Shown: one piece after another, positions 8,691 to 18,715 of the stretch
Numbering within the stretch: position 1 is the stretch's first letter
How the letters are laid out: every line of letters begins with the position of its first letter
NCBI RefSeq assembly: GCF_003149455.1
Contig: NZ_QFFK01000002.1
Coordinates: 310,001 to 374,000, forward strand
DNA length: 64,000 nt
From: Chitinophaga deserti
GTDB lineage: Bacteria; Bacteroidota; Bacteroidia; Chitinophagales; Chitinophagaceae
Reading direction: 5' to 3'
Made by a program: the position numbers and the translations under genes
The notes under the pieces: generated by a model
What the model was told of the DNA's origin: nothing
What the model saw: only the letters and a program-made list of their open reading frames with translations
Databases searched by the model: none

Positions 8691-10817
8691 TTAGATGAAG
8701 ATGTTATAAACAGCCCAGCTGCAGGCATAGGCCAGGAGGGTCATGTACACGAACTGGATGATGGGGTACTTCCAGCTTTTGGTTTCGCGCTTCACAATGG
8801 CGAGGGTACTCATACACTGCATGGCAAAGGCGTAAAAGATCATGAGGGAAAGTCCGGTGGCAAGGTTGTAAACCGGCCTGCCATCGCTCCATTTAGCTGC
8901 GGCCATTTTCTCCCGTAAGGTAGCATCGCTTTCTTCTGTATCGCCTACACTGTAAAGGGTGGCCATGGTACCTACGAATACTTCGCGGGCCGCAAAGGAA
9001 GTGATGAGTGCAATACCGATTTTCCAATCATAGCCCAGAGGTTTCACTACCGGTTCAATGGCGTGGCCGAGGATGCCTGCGTAGCTGTTAGCCAGTTTGG
9101 CAGATTGCATTTCGTGGTTAATATCTTCGATGCGGGCGCTGTCGGTTTCATTGGCAAGAACCTGTTCGTACTTTTCATTTACCGCGTCCATCCTGCCAGC
9201 GGGGCCGTAGGAAGCGAGGAACCAGAGTACTACTGATATTACCATGATCACTTTACCGGCATCGGTGATGAAGATTTTCGCTTTTTCGATCATGGTGGTG
9301 CCTACGTTTTTCCAGCGGGGAGAACGGTATACGGGCAGTTCCATGATGAAATAACTCTTTTCGCGGATCTTAATAAACAGCTTCATCACGGCGGCTACGA
9401 TAAACGCCATCACAAAACCCAGCAGGTACAGCGCCATCATGGCAAGCCCCTGCAGGTTAAAGATACCCAGCACAGGAGTATCCGGGATCACGAGGGCGAT
9501 CATGATGGTATAGATGGGCAACCTGGCGGAGCAGCTCATGAGCGGGGTGATCATGATGGTGATGAGGCGCTCCTTCCGGTTTTCTATACTGCGGGCAGCC
9601 ATGATGGCGGGTACCGCGCAGGCAACACCACTGATCAGCGGCATAACCGATTTACCGTTGAGGCCTACCTGGCGCATAAGCCTGTCGGTAAGGAAACTGA
9701 TGCGGGCCATGTACCCTGTATCTTCGAGGATGGTGATCAGCCCGAAGAGGATCATGATCTGGGGGATGAACACGGCGATGCCTCCCAACCCGGCAATAAC
9801 GCCGTTAATGAGCAGGTCGCTCCAGTTGTTTTCAGGCAGTATGCCGGAAAGCCATCCGCCCACTGCGCCAAAACCGGCCTCGATCAGATCCATGGGGTAG
9901 GAGGCCAGCCAGAAAATGCTTTGGAAGAGGAGGAACAACACACCCAGCAGGATAACGTATCCCCAGACACGGTGGAGGAGGATGTTATCTATCCTTTCCG
10001 TCTGGAGTTGCTGCTGCAGCGGGTCGGTTTCCACAACCGTACCGTTCATGATATGTTTGATGCGGGCATAACGTTGCATGATCTCGTCTGCCTGCACTTT
10101 GGTTTTGTTGAAACGCTGTGCCTGTAAAAGATTCCGGAGCTCCTGCTGCTTTGTGGCATTAATGAAAGGCAGCTCATCGTGATTGGCAGCCACGTGAAGC
10201 GCGGCATAATCGCTGGAAACAGGGAAGATCGCTTTCACCCCGTCGATCACTCCGGGGGCCAGCTGATGATTATCGATGAATTCACGTGCGGGAGAACTGA
10301 ATTTTTCCTGCGCGATCAGTTCTATATTTTTCTTCAGTGGCTGAAGACCTTTATTCTTACGGGGATTGATGGCTACCACAGGCACACCCAGTTCACGCTC
10401 CAGCCCGGCCAGGTCTACTTCAATACCTTTCTTCTTGGCGATATCCATCATGGTAAGGCCGATGATTACGGGCATTTTGAGATCTATGATCTGCGAGCAG
10501 AAGAGCAGGTTGCGTTTGAGGTTGGATGCGTCGGCTATCACGAGGATCATATCCGGACGGTCCGGACCTTCCGGGTGAAGGAGCACATCATAGGTCACGT
10601 ATTCATCTGCACTTTTAGGGTACAGGCTGTAGGTGCCGGGCAGGTCGATGATATTCGCTTCCAGCTGCGGCGATATGCGGGCGCTGCCGGTTTTCTTGTC
10701 TACCGTAACGCCGGGGAAGTTGCCTACTTTCTGATTTAATCCTGTCAGCGCATTAAAGAGCGAGCTTTTGCCGCTGTTCGGGTTGCCGACCAGCGCAATA
10801 TTGATTGGTGCCTTCAT
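8691..10817 (-). CDS. feoB: ferrous iron transporter B
   Basis: FeoB (708 residues) imports Fe2+ across the inner membrane. The N-terminal G domain has the P-loop GNPNSGKS at 11-18 and DLPGT near 59, followed by a helical linker. The polytopic permease follows, with core regions about 280-500 and 515-705, including the Cys-containing VACAVPAI and MSCSARLPIYTI gate segments. Length is normal for Bacteroidota. A -7-like CAAAACTA (10849-10856, TAnnTTTG on the minus strand) lies 32 bp upstream. No feoA is adjacent; a stand-alone feoA is found at 50.2 kb. Confidence 0.96.
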   Translation of the reverse strand: MKAPINIALVGNPNSGKSSLFNALTGLNQKVGNFPGVTVDKKTGSARISPQLEANIIDLPGTYSLYPKSADEYVTYDVLLHPEGPDRPDMILVIADASNLKRNLLFCSQIIDLKMPVIIGLTMMDIAKKKGIEVDLAGLERELGVPVVAINPRKNKGLQPLKKNIELIAQEKFSSPAREFIDNHQLAPGVIDGVKAIFPVSSDYAALHVAANHDELPFINATKQQELRNLLQAQRFNKTKVQADEIMQRYARIKHIMNGTVVETDPLQQQLQTERIDNILLHRVWGYVILLGVLFLLFQSIFWLASYPMDLIEAGFGAVGGWLSGILPENNWSDLLINGVIAGLGGIAVFIPQIMILFGLITILEDTGYMARISFLTDRLMRQVGLNGKSVMPLISGVACAVPAIMAARSIENRKERLITIMITPLMSCSARLPIYTIMIALVIPDTPVLGIFNLQGLAMMALYLLGFVMAFIVAAVMKLFIKIREKSYFIMELPVYRSPRWKNVGTTMIEKAKIFITDAGKVIMVISVVLWFLASYGPAGRMDAVNEKYEQVLANETDSARIEDINHEMQSAKLANSYAGILGHAIEPVVKPLGYDWKIGIALITSFAAREVFVGTMATLYSVGDTEESDATLREKMAAAKWSDGRPVYNLATGLSLMIFYAFAMQCMSTLAIVKRETKSWKYPIIQFVYMTLLAYACSWAVYNIFI

Positions 10818-10921
10818 CCTTATCTGTTCCTCCGGTTTTTTGAATATGCAAAACTAGCAATTAATAAGGGAGGGGAATGATCGGATCGGGAAAAAAGGGC
10901 CAGCGGTAAGCCTAAAAAGTA

Positions 10922-10945
10922 AAACCGCGGTGAAGACCGCGGTTT
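10922..10945 (-). terminator. PadR-PspC operon terminator
   Basis: AAACCGCGG and CCGCGGTTT form a 9-bp stem around a 6-nt loop, 43 bp past the PspC-protein stop; T-rich sequence follows on the minus strand. Confidence 0.75.
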
Positions 10946-10987
10946 CTCAGGTTTTAGAAACTAAACTTATTGTGACGAATTGCTTTT

Positions 10988-12781
10988 TTAGGAAAGTACT
11001 GTTGGCGTGCGGAACAGGAAGCCGATGAAGCTTGCTGCTGCAGTTGTTTTCGGAAGGGGCGCAGCTACCGGAACTGTATCCGTCTTCGCAGGGGGCTGGT
11101 TACCATCCGGGCCCTGGTAGCGGTAGTTACGGTTCAGCGAATCGCGATGGTGACGCTCGGTGCCGGGGTTTGCGGGCAGTTCCCTTCTTTCCCAGTTACC
11201 GTTATCGTTCATTTTCAGATCGATACGCTCATTTTCATCCCAGTTATGCCCTTCATCCCACCAGCGGCCGTAACGGTACCCGTTGATGTGGTAGTGATCG
11301 CGAGCCTTGCGGTCGATGATCAGCTCCTTACCAGCGGGAACATATATCGTTAATACTACATGTTGCCCACGGTATTTTGAATTATGGCGGGGGATGGAGA
11401 AGCCGGTAGGCAGGTACAGCATGGAATCGTTCTGATTAACCTGGAAGGTAATCTGGCGGGCCAGATCCCTCGCTTCGGAGCTGCTGCCGCCGCGGGATCT
11501 CTTTGTGATCTCCATACCGAACTGATCGTTCGGGCTCTTTTCCATGTTGATATGGATCAGATCGATCACAGCAGTATCGTCAGTGATATGCAGATGGTCG
11601 AAGATATTATGTTCTTCTATATCCAGCAGATCATCCGCAGGGGATATAATGAGGCGGCCATTGGAGGGCTGCTGTAAGCTGATGGTTTCCCGAACACCGT
11701 TGCCGGTAGTGAAATCGCGTGACAATGAAACCGCGAGTGTAATGGCGAGTACGATACCGAGTATCCAGAAGAACCCGAGCGTCATGCCGGCATATTTGTT
11801 CGGCATCCTGTTGCCGGTGATTTTACGCACCAAGAAGAGGATAAGGCCGAGGATGGGAATCCCGATCAGGAGGGCAATAACCGGCCAGAAGAGCATGGCC
11901 TGCGTGCCGCCAACGAAAATGAGGTCTTTGATCGGCAGGAGGACCGCGGAAAAGGAGGCAGCGGTGATCAGGCCCGCAACCAGCACGAAGAGCATCACGA
12001 AACCGAAGAAGAGGAAGAACCCTTTGGCCAGCCAAACGATGGCGTTAGCCAATCCCCGGAAGAATGATTCGATGGCAGATCCGGCATCTCTACCGAACTG
12101 TTTTCCGCGGCCCGTAGAAAAATTTCGCATATCGTCCCCCATTCTTTCCATGCGGGCACGGATGGTGCTCATTTCTTCCTGAACGGTCGCTTTAATATTA
12201 TTCAGATCCACCTTCTCCCCACGCATTTCCAGTTTCTCTGCGGTGGTTTCCGCTTCAGGCGTTGCAAACCAGAGGATCAGATAAAGAAGGATACCACCAC
12301 CCCACAGCAGCGCTGTGATGACGAAGAGGATACGCAGCACCACGGGATCGATGCGGAAGTAAGCGGCAAGACCAGCGCATACGCCGCCTATCACTTTATT
12401 ATCCGTATCGCGGTAGAAGCGTTTACGGGGGCGGATGTACTGGTCGTAGTTGAACTGCTGGTTTTCCTGTTTGCCCGCTCCGGAAGAAGCGGAAGCGTTG
12501 CCGCCAGCAGGCTGCTCTTCGCTGAATTGCTCAGGAGTACCCATGGAAGCCTTGATCTCGCTCACATCTTCATCAGTGATGCAATGGGCACCTTTACGGA
12601 TCTTATCCTGGAACACCTCTGCGATGCGGCTTTCGATATCGCTCACAATCTCATCGGCTCCCTCTTCCTGCGAGAAGTATCGCTTGAGGCTGTCCAGGTA
12701 GAGCCGGAGCAGCTCATAAGCCGAATCCTCGATGGGAATCAGGCGGCTGGAGAGGTTTATGTTGATAATCTTTTTCATCAC
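10988..12781 (-). CDS. PspC domain-containing membrane protein
   Basis: A 597-residue envelope protein. A helical N-terminal part (about 15-85) has alternating acidic helices. The PspC domain, about 120-175, has FYRDTDNKVIGGVCAGLAAYF followed by a hydrophobic pair. A coiled segment (about 180-225) leads into at least three further membrane segments (about 240-360), and the C-terminal half is soluble and beta-rich (NGRLIISPADDLLDI onward). PspC proteins sense membrane stress. It lies 36 bp downstream of a PadR regulator, an arrangement in which PadR typically represses the pair. The second codon is also ATG, so the start is uncertain by one residue. Confidence 0.88.
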   Translation of the reverse strand: MMKKIININLSSRLIPIEDSAYELLRLYLDSLKRYFSQEEGADEIVSDIESRIAEVFQDKIRKGAHCITDEDVSEIKASMGTPEQFSEEQPAGGNASASSGAGKQENQQFNYDQYIRPRKRFYRDTDNKVIGGVCAGLAAYFRIDPVVLRILFVITALLWGGGILLYLILWFATPEAETTAEKLEMRGEKVDLNNIKATVQEEMSTIRARMERMGDDMRNFSTGRGKQFGRDAGSAIESFFRGLANAIVWLAKGFFLFFGFVMLFVLVAGLITAASFSAVLLPIKDLIFVGGTQAMLFWPVIALLIGIPILGLILFLVRKITGNRMPNKYAGMTLGFFWILGIVLAITLAVSLSRDFTTGNGVRETISLQQPSNGRLIISPADDLLDIEEHNIFDHLHITDDTAVIDLIHINMEKSPNDQFGMEITKRSRGGSSSEARDLARQITFQVNQNDSMLYLPTGFSIPRHNSKYRGQHVVLTIYVPAGKELIIDRKARDHYHINGYRYGRWWDEGHNWDENERIDLKMNDNGNWERRELPANPGTERHHRDSLNRNYRYQGPDGNQPPAKTDTVPVAAPLPKTTAAASFIGFLFRTPTVLS

Positions 12782-12816
12782 AAAATCTGGTTTTTAGGTT
12801 TTGGGTGGATGGTAAT

Positions 12817-13155
12817 TTATTGATTTACATTTGGTTGAGTGAGCTGGTGAACAGCGTTAGCCAGTTCGTTCCAGGTGGCCTCCAGTACTTTATAAAAGGA
12901 TTCCCCTTTATCTGTCATGGAGAAGTACTTGCGTGGAGGCCCCGAGCTGCTTTCTACCCAACGGTAAGTGAGAAATTCCGCATTCTTGAGGCGTGTCAAA
13001 AGCGGATATAAAGTCCCTTCCAGGATATCCAGCTTCGCTTCTTTCATTTTTTCAATAATGTCTGAAGGATAAGCCTCGCCTTGCTTGATGATGGACAGAA
13101 TGCAAAACTCCAGCACCCCTTTTCTCATCTGTGATTGTGTGTTATCTATATTCAT
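12817..13155 (-). CDS. PadR family transcriptional regulator
   Basis: A 112-residue winged-helix regulator with MRKGVLEFCILSIIKQGEAYPSDI (about 10-33), the family's LEGTLYPLLTRLKNAEFL (about 45-62) and the wing with SSSGPPRKYFSMTDKG (about 69-84). It precedes the PspC gene in one operon and likely autoregulates it. The short C-terminal helix is the usual dimerisation part. Confidence 0.93.
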   Translation of the reverse strand: MNIDNTQSQMRKGVLEFCILSIIKQGEAYPSDIIEKMKEAKLDILEGTLYPLLTRLKNAEFLTYRWVESSSGPPRKYFSMTDKGESFYKVLEATWNELANAVHQLTQPNVNQ

Positions 13156-13200
13156 GGCAAGTGAGCTTTGTTTTTAAGCTGATCATTCAGCTTGACATAA

Positions 13201-13231
13201 CAAAGATATGAACAATTTAGTACTGTGCAAT
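13201..13231 (-). promoter_or_regulatory. promoter of the PadR-PspC operon
   Basis: On the minus strand, TATCTTTG (13208 to 13201) is preceded by ATTG at 13231-13228 with a 19-bp spacer, matching the Bacteroidota consensus with TTG in the -33 box. It lies 46 bp upstream of the padR start. The rest of the 13156-13517 gap is AT-rich and shows nothing else clear. Confidence 0.6.
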
Positions 13232-13489
13232 GCCGAATACCGTTTAATGCAAAATAACTTGTTTAGAACATTACCGGCTTTGGGCATGTAATTGAATACA
13301 GGAAAGGGTTTGATGGGAATTCAGGGAAAAGGGAGAGGGGAATGATTTGTGATGAGCGGTAAATGCCAGGGATGAGTAATAGTTTCAAAAATTAACTATA
13401 AGTAACAGATTTATAGGGGTTTAAGGGTTATTTAACATTTTTTTGACCCGGAAAAGTATGTTTTATGATGTTCCTGGGTTACTTTTGCT

Positions 13490-13497
13490 TGAGACTA
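13490..13497 (+). promoter_or_regulatory. -7 element upstream of a small secreted protein
   Basis: TACTTTTG matches TAnnTTTG, 20 bp before the ATG at 13518. The -33 box is weak. Confidence 0.45.
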
Positions 13498-13517
13498 AAA
13501 AGTGTCTTATACAATTC

Positions 13518-13814
13518 ATGAAAAAGTTAATCAGTATTTTCCTCTTTGGCCTGATGTGCATTCAGGTGCTTCCTATTAAGGAAGTAGGGAAACTGCTGTT
13601 TAATAATCAGATTGTGGAAGAACATGTGGAAGGCAGTTATGGCTCAAAGGGCATTAAGCTCGCGAGTGATCTGAACTGCCATCGTTATGGAGAAGGCGAA
13701 ACTGAAATGAACCCCGCCCTTTTCCTGACCACATTCACCTACCGTTTATTTGAGGACATCCCTGCCGGCCCTGTGCAGGAGATTCAGACACCGCCTCCGA
13801 ACGTGCTTTCTTAA
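13518..13814 (+). CDS. small exported protein of unknown function
   Basis: A 98-residue protein starting at ATG 13518 (MKKLISIFLFGLMCIQVLPI), which gives a signal peptide and fits the -7 element. The frame also extends upstream to 13443, but that would overlap the promoter. After the signal comes KEVGKLLFNNQIVEEHVE, a pattern I have seen in short Bacteroidota exported proteins without a known role, then a Pro-rich C-terminus. The SulP gene follows 258 bp later in the same direction; no link is shown. Confidence 0.65.
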   Translation: MKKLISIFLFGLMCIQVLPIKEVGKLLFNNQIVEEHVEGSYGSKGIKLASDLNCHRYGEGETEMNPALFLTTFTYRLFEDIPAGPVQEIQTPPPNVLS

Positions 13815-14072
13815 GTACCGTTCGCGCCGCCTGTTCCGGGATTGGCGCATTGACTTTTCATTTTTTTATTTCTCGACACGGAAGACGCATCTGCATGGCC
13901 GGATAAGGCTGTTTCGATGTTTCCCTTCATGATCCCCGCACTGCAGGCGGCACCCATGATGCGGCAACTATAGCAAACAGGCTTTATTCAGGCGCAAATC
14001 GTTCCGGCATGGCCTGATTGACTGCGGCCGGCCAGAGCGCGCGATGCAGGCTCCGTATAAAAACAAAGCTAC

Positions 14073-15719
14073 ATGAGCAAGCAAATTCCTGCTATGTCCA
14101 ATATTAAGGGCGACCTCTCTGCGGGGCTGGTGGTGTTTCTAATTGCGGTTCCCCTTTGCCTCGGTATTGCCCTGGCATCCGGTGCACCATTATTTTCAGG
14201 TCTTATCGCGGGTATCGTTGGTGGTATCGTGGTAGGTTCTTTCAGTGGCTCCCAATTAAGCGTAAGCGGCCCTGCGGCAGGCCTTACTGCCATAGTACTT
14301 ACCGCTATCGGTAAACTGGGTGCTTTCGAATCATTCCTCCTGGCAGTAGTACTGGCCGGTGCTTTCCAGCTGCTGCTGGGCTTTATCCGCGCCGGGCTGA
14401 TCGCCAATTACTTTCCGTCTAATGTTATTACCGGTATGCTCACCGCTATCGGTGTTATTATCGTTTTAAAGCAGATCCCCCATGCTTTCGGGTACGACAA
14501 GCATTCTGAGGGAGAACTTGCATTCATCCAACACGATGGGGAAAATACTTTTACCTCCATCCTGAGCACCATTAATCATATACAACTGGGCGCGGTTATC
14601 ATTACCGTGGTTTCCATTCTAATCCTGTTGTACTGGCAGAAGGTTCCGAAACTGAAAGCCATCCCCGCCCCGCTGGTGGCAGTGCTGGTAGGCATCGGCC
14701 TTAACGCGCTGTTCATTGCCTCCGGCTCTACGCTGGCCCTGGAGCAAAGCCACCTGGTAACGCTCCCCGTTGCTGACTCTTTCAGCAGCTTCGTTGGCCA
14801 GTTCAGCCTCCCCGATTTCAGCAAGATCCTCGACAAGGATGTGATCATCGTTGCGGCAACCATCGCAACCGTGGCCTCCATCGAGACCTTGCTGAACCTC
14901 GAGGCTACTGACAAACTGGATCCGCTGAAAAGATATTCCGATCCCAACCGCGAGCTTCGTGCACAGGGTATCGGTAATATGATCAGCGGTCTCATTGGTG
15001 GTTTGCCTGTCACTTCCGTGATTGTGCGCTCATCCGCCAACATCAACGCCGGCGGCCGTACCAAAGCTGCTACCGTAATACACGGTATGCTCCTCCTGGT
15101 GTGCGCCGCCCTTATCCCGGTATTGCTGAACATGATCCCGTACGCTACACTGGCAGCCGTACTGCTGGTTACGGGTTACAAACTCTGCAAGCCCACTGTC
15201 TTCAAACAAATGTTCGCGAAAGGAAAGTATCAGTGGATCCCCTTCCTGGTTACCGTAGTGGTGATCGTGGTTACCGATCTGCTGATGGGTGTGGCCATCG
15301 GCCTGGGTGTAAGCGTGCTGTTCCTCCTCTGGGGTAACATGAAAAGCCCTTACTTCTTCCGCAAAGAGCATTACCGTACCGGCGATATGTTTGTACTGGA
15401 ACTCTCCCAGGAAGTGTCTTTCCTCAACAAAGCCAACATCCTGCTTACGCTGGATAAAATGCCCGATAACAGCACCGTTATCATCGATGCCGCTAAAACG
15501 GTATACATCGATCAGGACGTGCTGGATATCATCCGGGAGTTTACCCAGATAAAAGCACCGCAGAAGCATATCAAAGTTGTGCTGCGCGGTTTTAAAGAAG
15601 CGTATAAAATAAACAATACAGACCATCTCTTCCTGAACGGAGAAAAAGAATCACCTGTTGCAGTATCCCACTCACAGGGCACGCACAAAGAATTGTTAAA
15701 AGAACTATCAGTCAATTAA
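14073..15719 (+). CDS. SulP family inorganic anion transporter
   Basis: A 548-residue transporter with about 10-14 membrane segments (about 8-420) and a C-terminal STAS domain (about 440-540, with STVIIDAAKTVYIDQDVLDII). SulP proteins carry sulfate or bicarbonate. The carbonic anhydrase gene starts 15 bp downstream, so bicarbonate uptake is the more likely job here. This rests on gene context, not on a substrate motif. The first ATG (14073) is used; another lies 8 codons in. Confidence 0.92.
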   Translation: MSKQIPAMSNIKGDLSAGLVVFLIAVPLCLGIALASGAPLFSGLIAGIVGGIVVGSFSGSQLSVSGPAAGLTAIVLTAIGKLGAFESFLLAVVLAGAFQLLLGFIRAGLIANYFPSNVITGMLTAIGVIIVLKQIPHAFGYDKHSEGELAFIQHDGENTFTSILSTINHIQLGAVIITVVSILILLYWQKVPKLKAIPAPLVAVLVGIGLNALFIASGSTLALEQSHLVTLPVADSFSSFVGQFSLPDFSKILDKDVIIVAATIATVASIETLLNLEATDKLDPLKRYSDPNRELRAQGIGNMISGLIGGLPVTSVIVRSSANINAGGRTKAATVIHGMLLLVCAALIPVLLNMIPYATLAAVLLVTGYKLCKPTVFKQMFAKGKYQWIPFLVTVVVIVVTDLLMGVAIGLGVSVLFLLWGNMKSPYFFRKEHYRTGDMFVLELSQEVSFLNKANILLTLDKMPDNSTVIIDAAKTVYIDQDVLDIIREFTQIKAPQKHIKVVLRGFKEAYKINNTDHLFLNGEKESPVAVSHSQGTHKELLKELSVN

Positions 15720-15734
15720 AAAAATTATCGGAAC

Positions 15735-16406
15735 ATGAGAACACACAACAAACTCTCCCAGAGCAATACAACGCCGGAAATGGCACTGCAGATACTGAAA
15801 GAAGGTAATGAGCGCTTTGTAAGCAACCTGCGCTTCAACCGCAACCTGCTGCAGATGGTAAATGACACCAAAGAAGGACAGTGGCCGGTAGCTGCAATCG
15901 TTAGTTGCATGGATTCCCGCACTTCCGCAGAGCTGGTGTTTGATCAGGGCCTCGGAGATATCTTCAGCATCCGCCTTGCAGGTGCCGTTGTATCCGACAA
16001 CGTACTGGGCAGCCTTGAGTACGCCTGTAAAGTAGCAGGTTCTAAATTCATCGTAGTGTTGGGCCATACCCATTGCGGTGCCATCAAAGGCGCCTGCGAC
16101 CATGTGGAAATGGGTAACCTTACCGGCCTGTTGGGCAAAATCCGCCCCGCGGTTTTCCAGGAGAAAACGATTACAGAAAACAGAACATCCAAAAACCACG
16201 ATTTCGTGGAAGCTGTTACAAATATCCACACCGAGCGTTCGGTGCAGGCTATTCTCGAACAGAGCATCATTCTCGCAGAGATGATCGATAACGGGGAAGT
16301 AGGCATTATCGGAGCCATGTATGATGTCGAAACTGGCGTGGTTACTTTCCATGAGCACACCAAACGGATCGGGCATCCGTTAGAAGTTGCGGAAAAAACA
16401 GCCTGA
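15735..16406 (+). CDS. beta-class carbonic anhydrase
   Basis: A 223-residue enzyme interconverting CO2 and bicarbonate. Zinc ligands are visible as Cys58 and Asp60 in SCMDSR, and His111 and Cys114 in GHTHCGAIKGA. It forms a two-gene operon with the SulP transporter, which suggests that imported bicarbonate is converted or supplied to carboxylases. Confidence 0.94.
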   Translation: MRTHNKLSQSNTTPEMALQILKEGNERFVSNLRFNRNLLQMVNDTKEGQWPVAAIVSCMDSRTSAELVFDQGLGDIFSIRLAGAVVSDNVLGSLEYACKVAGSKFIVVLGHTHCGAIKGACDHVEMGNLTGLLGKIRPAVFQEKTITENRTSKNHDFVEAVTNIHTERSVQAILEQSIILAEMIDNGEVGIIGAMYDVETGVVTFHEHTKRIGHPLEVAEKTA

Positions 16407-16421
16407 CCCTGAAAAGTCAAA

Positions 16422-16447
16422 AGCCGGAAGAGCAGTCGCTTCCGGCT
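16422..16447. terminator. bidirectional hairpin terminator
   Basis: AGCCGGAAG and CTTCCGGCT pair around an 8-nt loop, followed by a T-run. It serves the carbonic anhydrase gene and the converging guanylyltransferase gene. Confidence 0.88.
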
Positions 16448-16474
16448 TTTTTTATGCTGTAATATTTTGTAGTC

Positions 16475-17566
16475 CTACATGAACTTATCGCCTTTATGGC
16501 GCTTCACTTCGGCAACATATTCCTTGATCTGCTGCTCGTTCTGCTTTTTGCAGATGAGTAACACATCGTTAGTATCGATCACGATCATATCATCCAGCCC
16601 CTGCAGCAGTACAAGCTTATCGTTGGGCGCTTTTACCATGCATTTGGTTGCATCTATCACCATCACGTTTTTACCCTGTACGGCATTCCCGAGATAATCC
16701 TTCTCCAGGTTCTCGTATGCGGAAGCCCATGTGCCAAGGTCACTCCAGCCGAAGTTGGAGGGGATCACATACACGTTATCTGCCTTCTCCATGATTCCGT
16801 AATCGATGGAAATATTGGTGCACTGGGAGTAGATACGCTCGATTGCCTCCTTCTCTTTGGGAGAATTCAGGGTATCGGCGCTCTGCACAAACAGCTCATC
16901 CATTTCAGGAAGATGTGCGGCAAGTGCCTGAAGTATGGATTTAACGTTCCAGACGAAAATACCTGCGTTCCAGAGGAAGTCACCACTTTTCAGGAAGGTT
17001 TTGGCCAGTTCCAGGTTGGGCTTTTCCGTGAACGTTTTCACTTTGTATACGTTGTCTGCCACCTGCTCAGTTTCGTACTGGATGTAACCGTAGCCGGTGT
17101 CGGGCCGGGTGGGTTTAATACCCAGTGTGAGAAGTGCACTGTGTTTCTGTGCGAACAGGAGGGCGTTCAGGCAGGTTGTGGTGAAAGACATGGCATCCAT
17201 GATCAGATGGTCTGCCGGTGCGCAGATCATGCTGGCTTTGGGGTCTTTCTTGTGGATCTTATGGGAAATATATGCCACACAGGGTGCGGTATTTTTCCGC
17301 GAAGGCTCGCTCACAATATTATCCGAAGGAAGGTTGGGCAATTGCTTGGCCACCGTATCCGAATACTGATGATGGGTGACCACATAAATGTTTTCCTCGG
17401 GAATAAACTGGGCAAACCGTTCATAGGTCCACTGCAAAAGCGTTTTGCCGGTGTTCAGGATATCGAGGAACTGTTTCGGATAGTCTGTGCGGCTATAAGG
17501 CCAGAATCGGCTGCCAATTCCTCCGGCCATAATGGCCACGTAAAAATGGTTATTCAACGGTGTCAT
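16475..17566 (-). CDS. mannose-1-phosphate guanylyltransferase
   Basis: A 363-residue enzyme making GDP-mannose from mannose-1-P and GTP for surface polysaccharide or glycoprotein sugars. The N-terminal nucleotidyltransferase signature MAGGIGSRFWPYSRTDYPKQ is at about 13-32, and FGWSDLGTWASAYE at about 273-286 is the family C-terminal landmark. It is the short form without the phosphomannose isomerase domain. It lies 3 bp after the SIS/CBS isomerase gene in one operon. Confidence 0.93.
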   Translation of the reverse strand: MTPLNNHFYVAIMAGGIGSRFWPYSRTDYPKQFLDILNTGKTLLQWTYERFAQFIPEENIYVVTHHQYSDTVAKQLPNLPSDNIVSEPSRKNTAPCVAYISHKIHKKDPKASMICAPADHLIMDAMSFTTTCLNALLFAQKHSALLTLGIKPTRPDTGYGYIQYETEQVADNVYKVKTFTEKPNLELAKTFLKSGDFLWNAGIFVWNVKSILQALAAHLPEMDELFVQSADTLNSPKEKEAIERIYSQCTNISIDYGIMEKADNVYVIPSNFGWSDLGTWASAYENLEKDYLGNAVQGKNVMVIDATKCMVKAPNDKLVLLQGLDDMIVIDTNDVLLICKKQNEQQIKEYVAEVKRHKGDKFM

Positions 17567-17569
17567 CGT

Positions 17570-18544
17570 TTAAATAATTCCTTCTCGGATTAAGTCGTGT
17601 AAATGTATAATTCCATGATACTGATCACCTTTCATGACCAATAATTGGGTGATGTCGTTCGTTCTCATCATTTCCAGTGCATTTACCGCCAGCTCGTCGT
17701 ACTGGATGGTTTTCGGGTTGCTGCTCATAATGTCTGCCGCAGTAACGCCGGCGGCATCCATATTCTTTTCCAGCATCCGCCGAAGGTCTCCATCGGTAAT
17801 AATGCCCCGGAGGCGGTCTTCTGCATCCACAACGCCGGTTACACCGAGCATTTTGGAGGAGATTTCCACAATTACATCGCGAAGCCCGCTTTCAAGGCGC
17901 ACTTTAGGCACCTGGTGCTGGCGGCTGAGATCGCCTACCTTGAGATAGAGCTTTTTGCCGAGGGTGCCTCCCGGGTGGAACCGGGCAAAGTCTTCTGCGG
18001 TAAAGCCTTTCATCTCAATGAGGCAAACGGCCAGCGCGTCGCCCATTACCATTTGTGCCGTTGTGCTGGAAGTGGGGGCCAGGTTATTGGGGCAGGCCTC
18101 CTGCGATACGTACGTATTTAGCACAAAATGTGCCGATTGTGCCAGGTAGGAGTCGGTTTTCCCCACTATGGCAACCAGGGTGTTACCTAAATTGCGGACC
18201 AATGGTACAAGCACCTTGATTTCGGGAGATTCCCCGCTTTTGGAAATGCAAACCACCACATCTTCAGGCGTAATCATGCCTAAATCACCGTGAATGGCAT
18301 CTGCCGCATGCATAAACAGGGCAGGGGTACCTGTGGAATTAAGGGTGGCCACGATCTTTTGGGCGATAATGGCACTTTTGCCGATCCCGGTTATCACCAC
18401 ACGGCCCGTGCAGGCCGCTATCAGCTCCACCACACGCTCGAAATCCTCGTTAATGTAGTGTTCCAGGCTTCCGATAGCTGCCGATTCCAGCCTGATCGTG
18501 CTTTTTCCTGTTTCCCGAATATTGACGGTTACCTTTTGTTTCAT
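17570..18544 (-). CDS. KpsF/GutQ family sugar-phosphate isomerase
   Basis: A 324-residue protein with an N-terminal SIS domain (about 30-165, with VVITGIGKSAIIAQKIVATLNSTG split across the phosphate site) and two CBS domains (about 200-324). This is the arabinose-5-phosphate isomerase architecture, which makes the Kdo precursor for LPS. Its partner gene makes GDP-mannose, so both feed surface glycans. A possible -7 element (CAAATTTA at 18555-18562, minus strand) is very close to the start codon. Confidence 0.92.
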   Translation of the reverse strand: MKQKVTVNIRETGKSTIRLESAAIGSLEHYINEDFERVVELIAACTGRVVITGIGKSAIIAQKIVATLNSTGTPALFMHAADAIHGDLGMITPEDVVVCISKSGESPEIKVLVPLVRNLGNTLVAIVGKTDSYLAQSAHFVLNTYVSQEACPNNLAPTSSTTAQMVMGDALAVCLIEMKGFTAEDFARFHPGGTLGKKLYLKVGDLSRQHQVPKVRLESGLRDVIVEISSKMLGVTGVVDAEDRLRGIITDGDLRRMLEKNMDAAGVTAADIMSSNPKTIQYDELAVNALEMMRTNDITQLLVMKGDQYHGIIHLHDLIREGII

Positions 18545-18715
18545 GCGACAAACACAAATTTATCATTTTTTAACCAAGCATCGCGATCCTGTAAATTATA
18601 TTGACACAACGGGGTTTTTTAAGTAATTTCGTGTCCCCCAAAATTATATGTCAAATATATTTCATCTATGTGCAGCGTATTATCGCTGCAATTTCACTGG
18701 ATCTAAATAACAAAT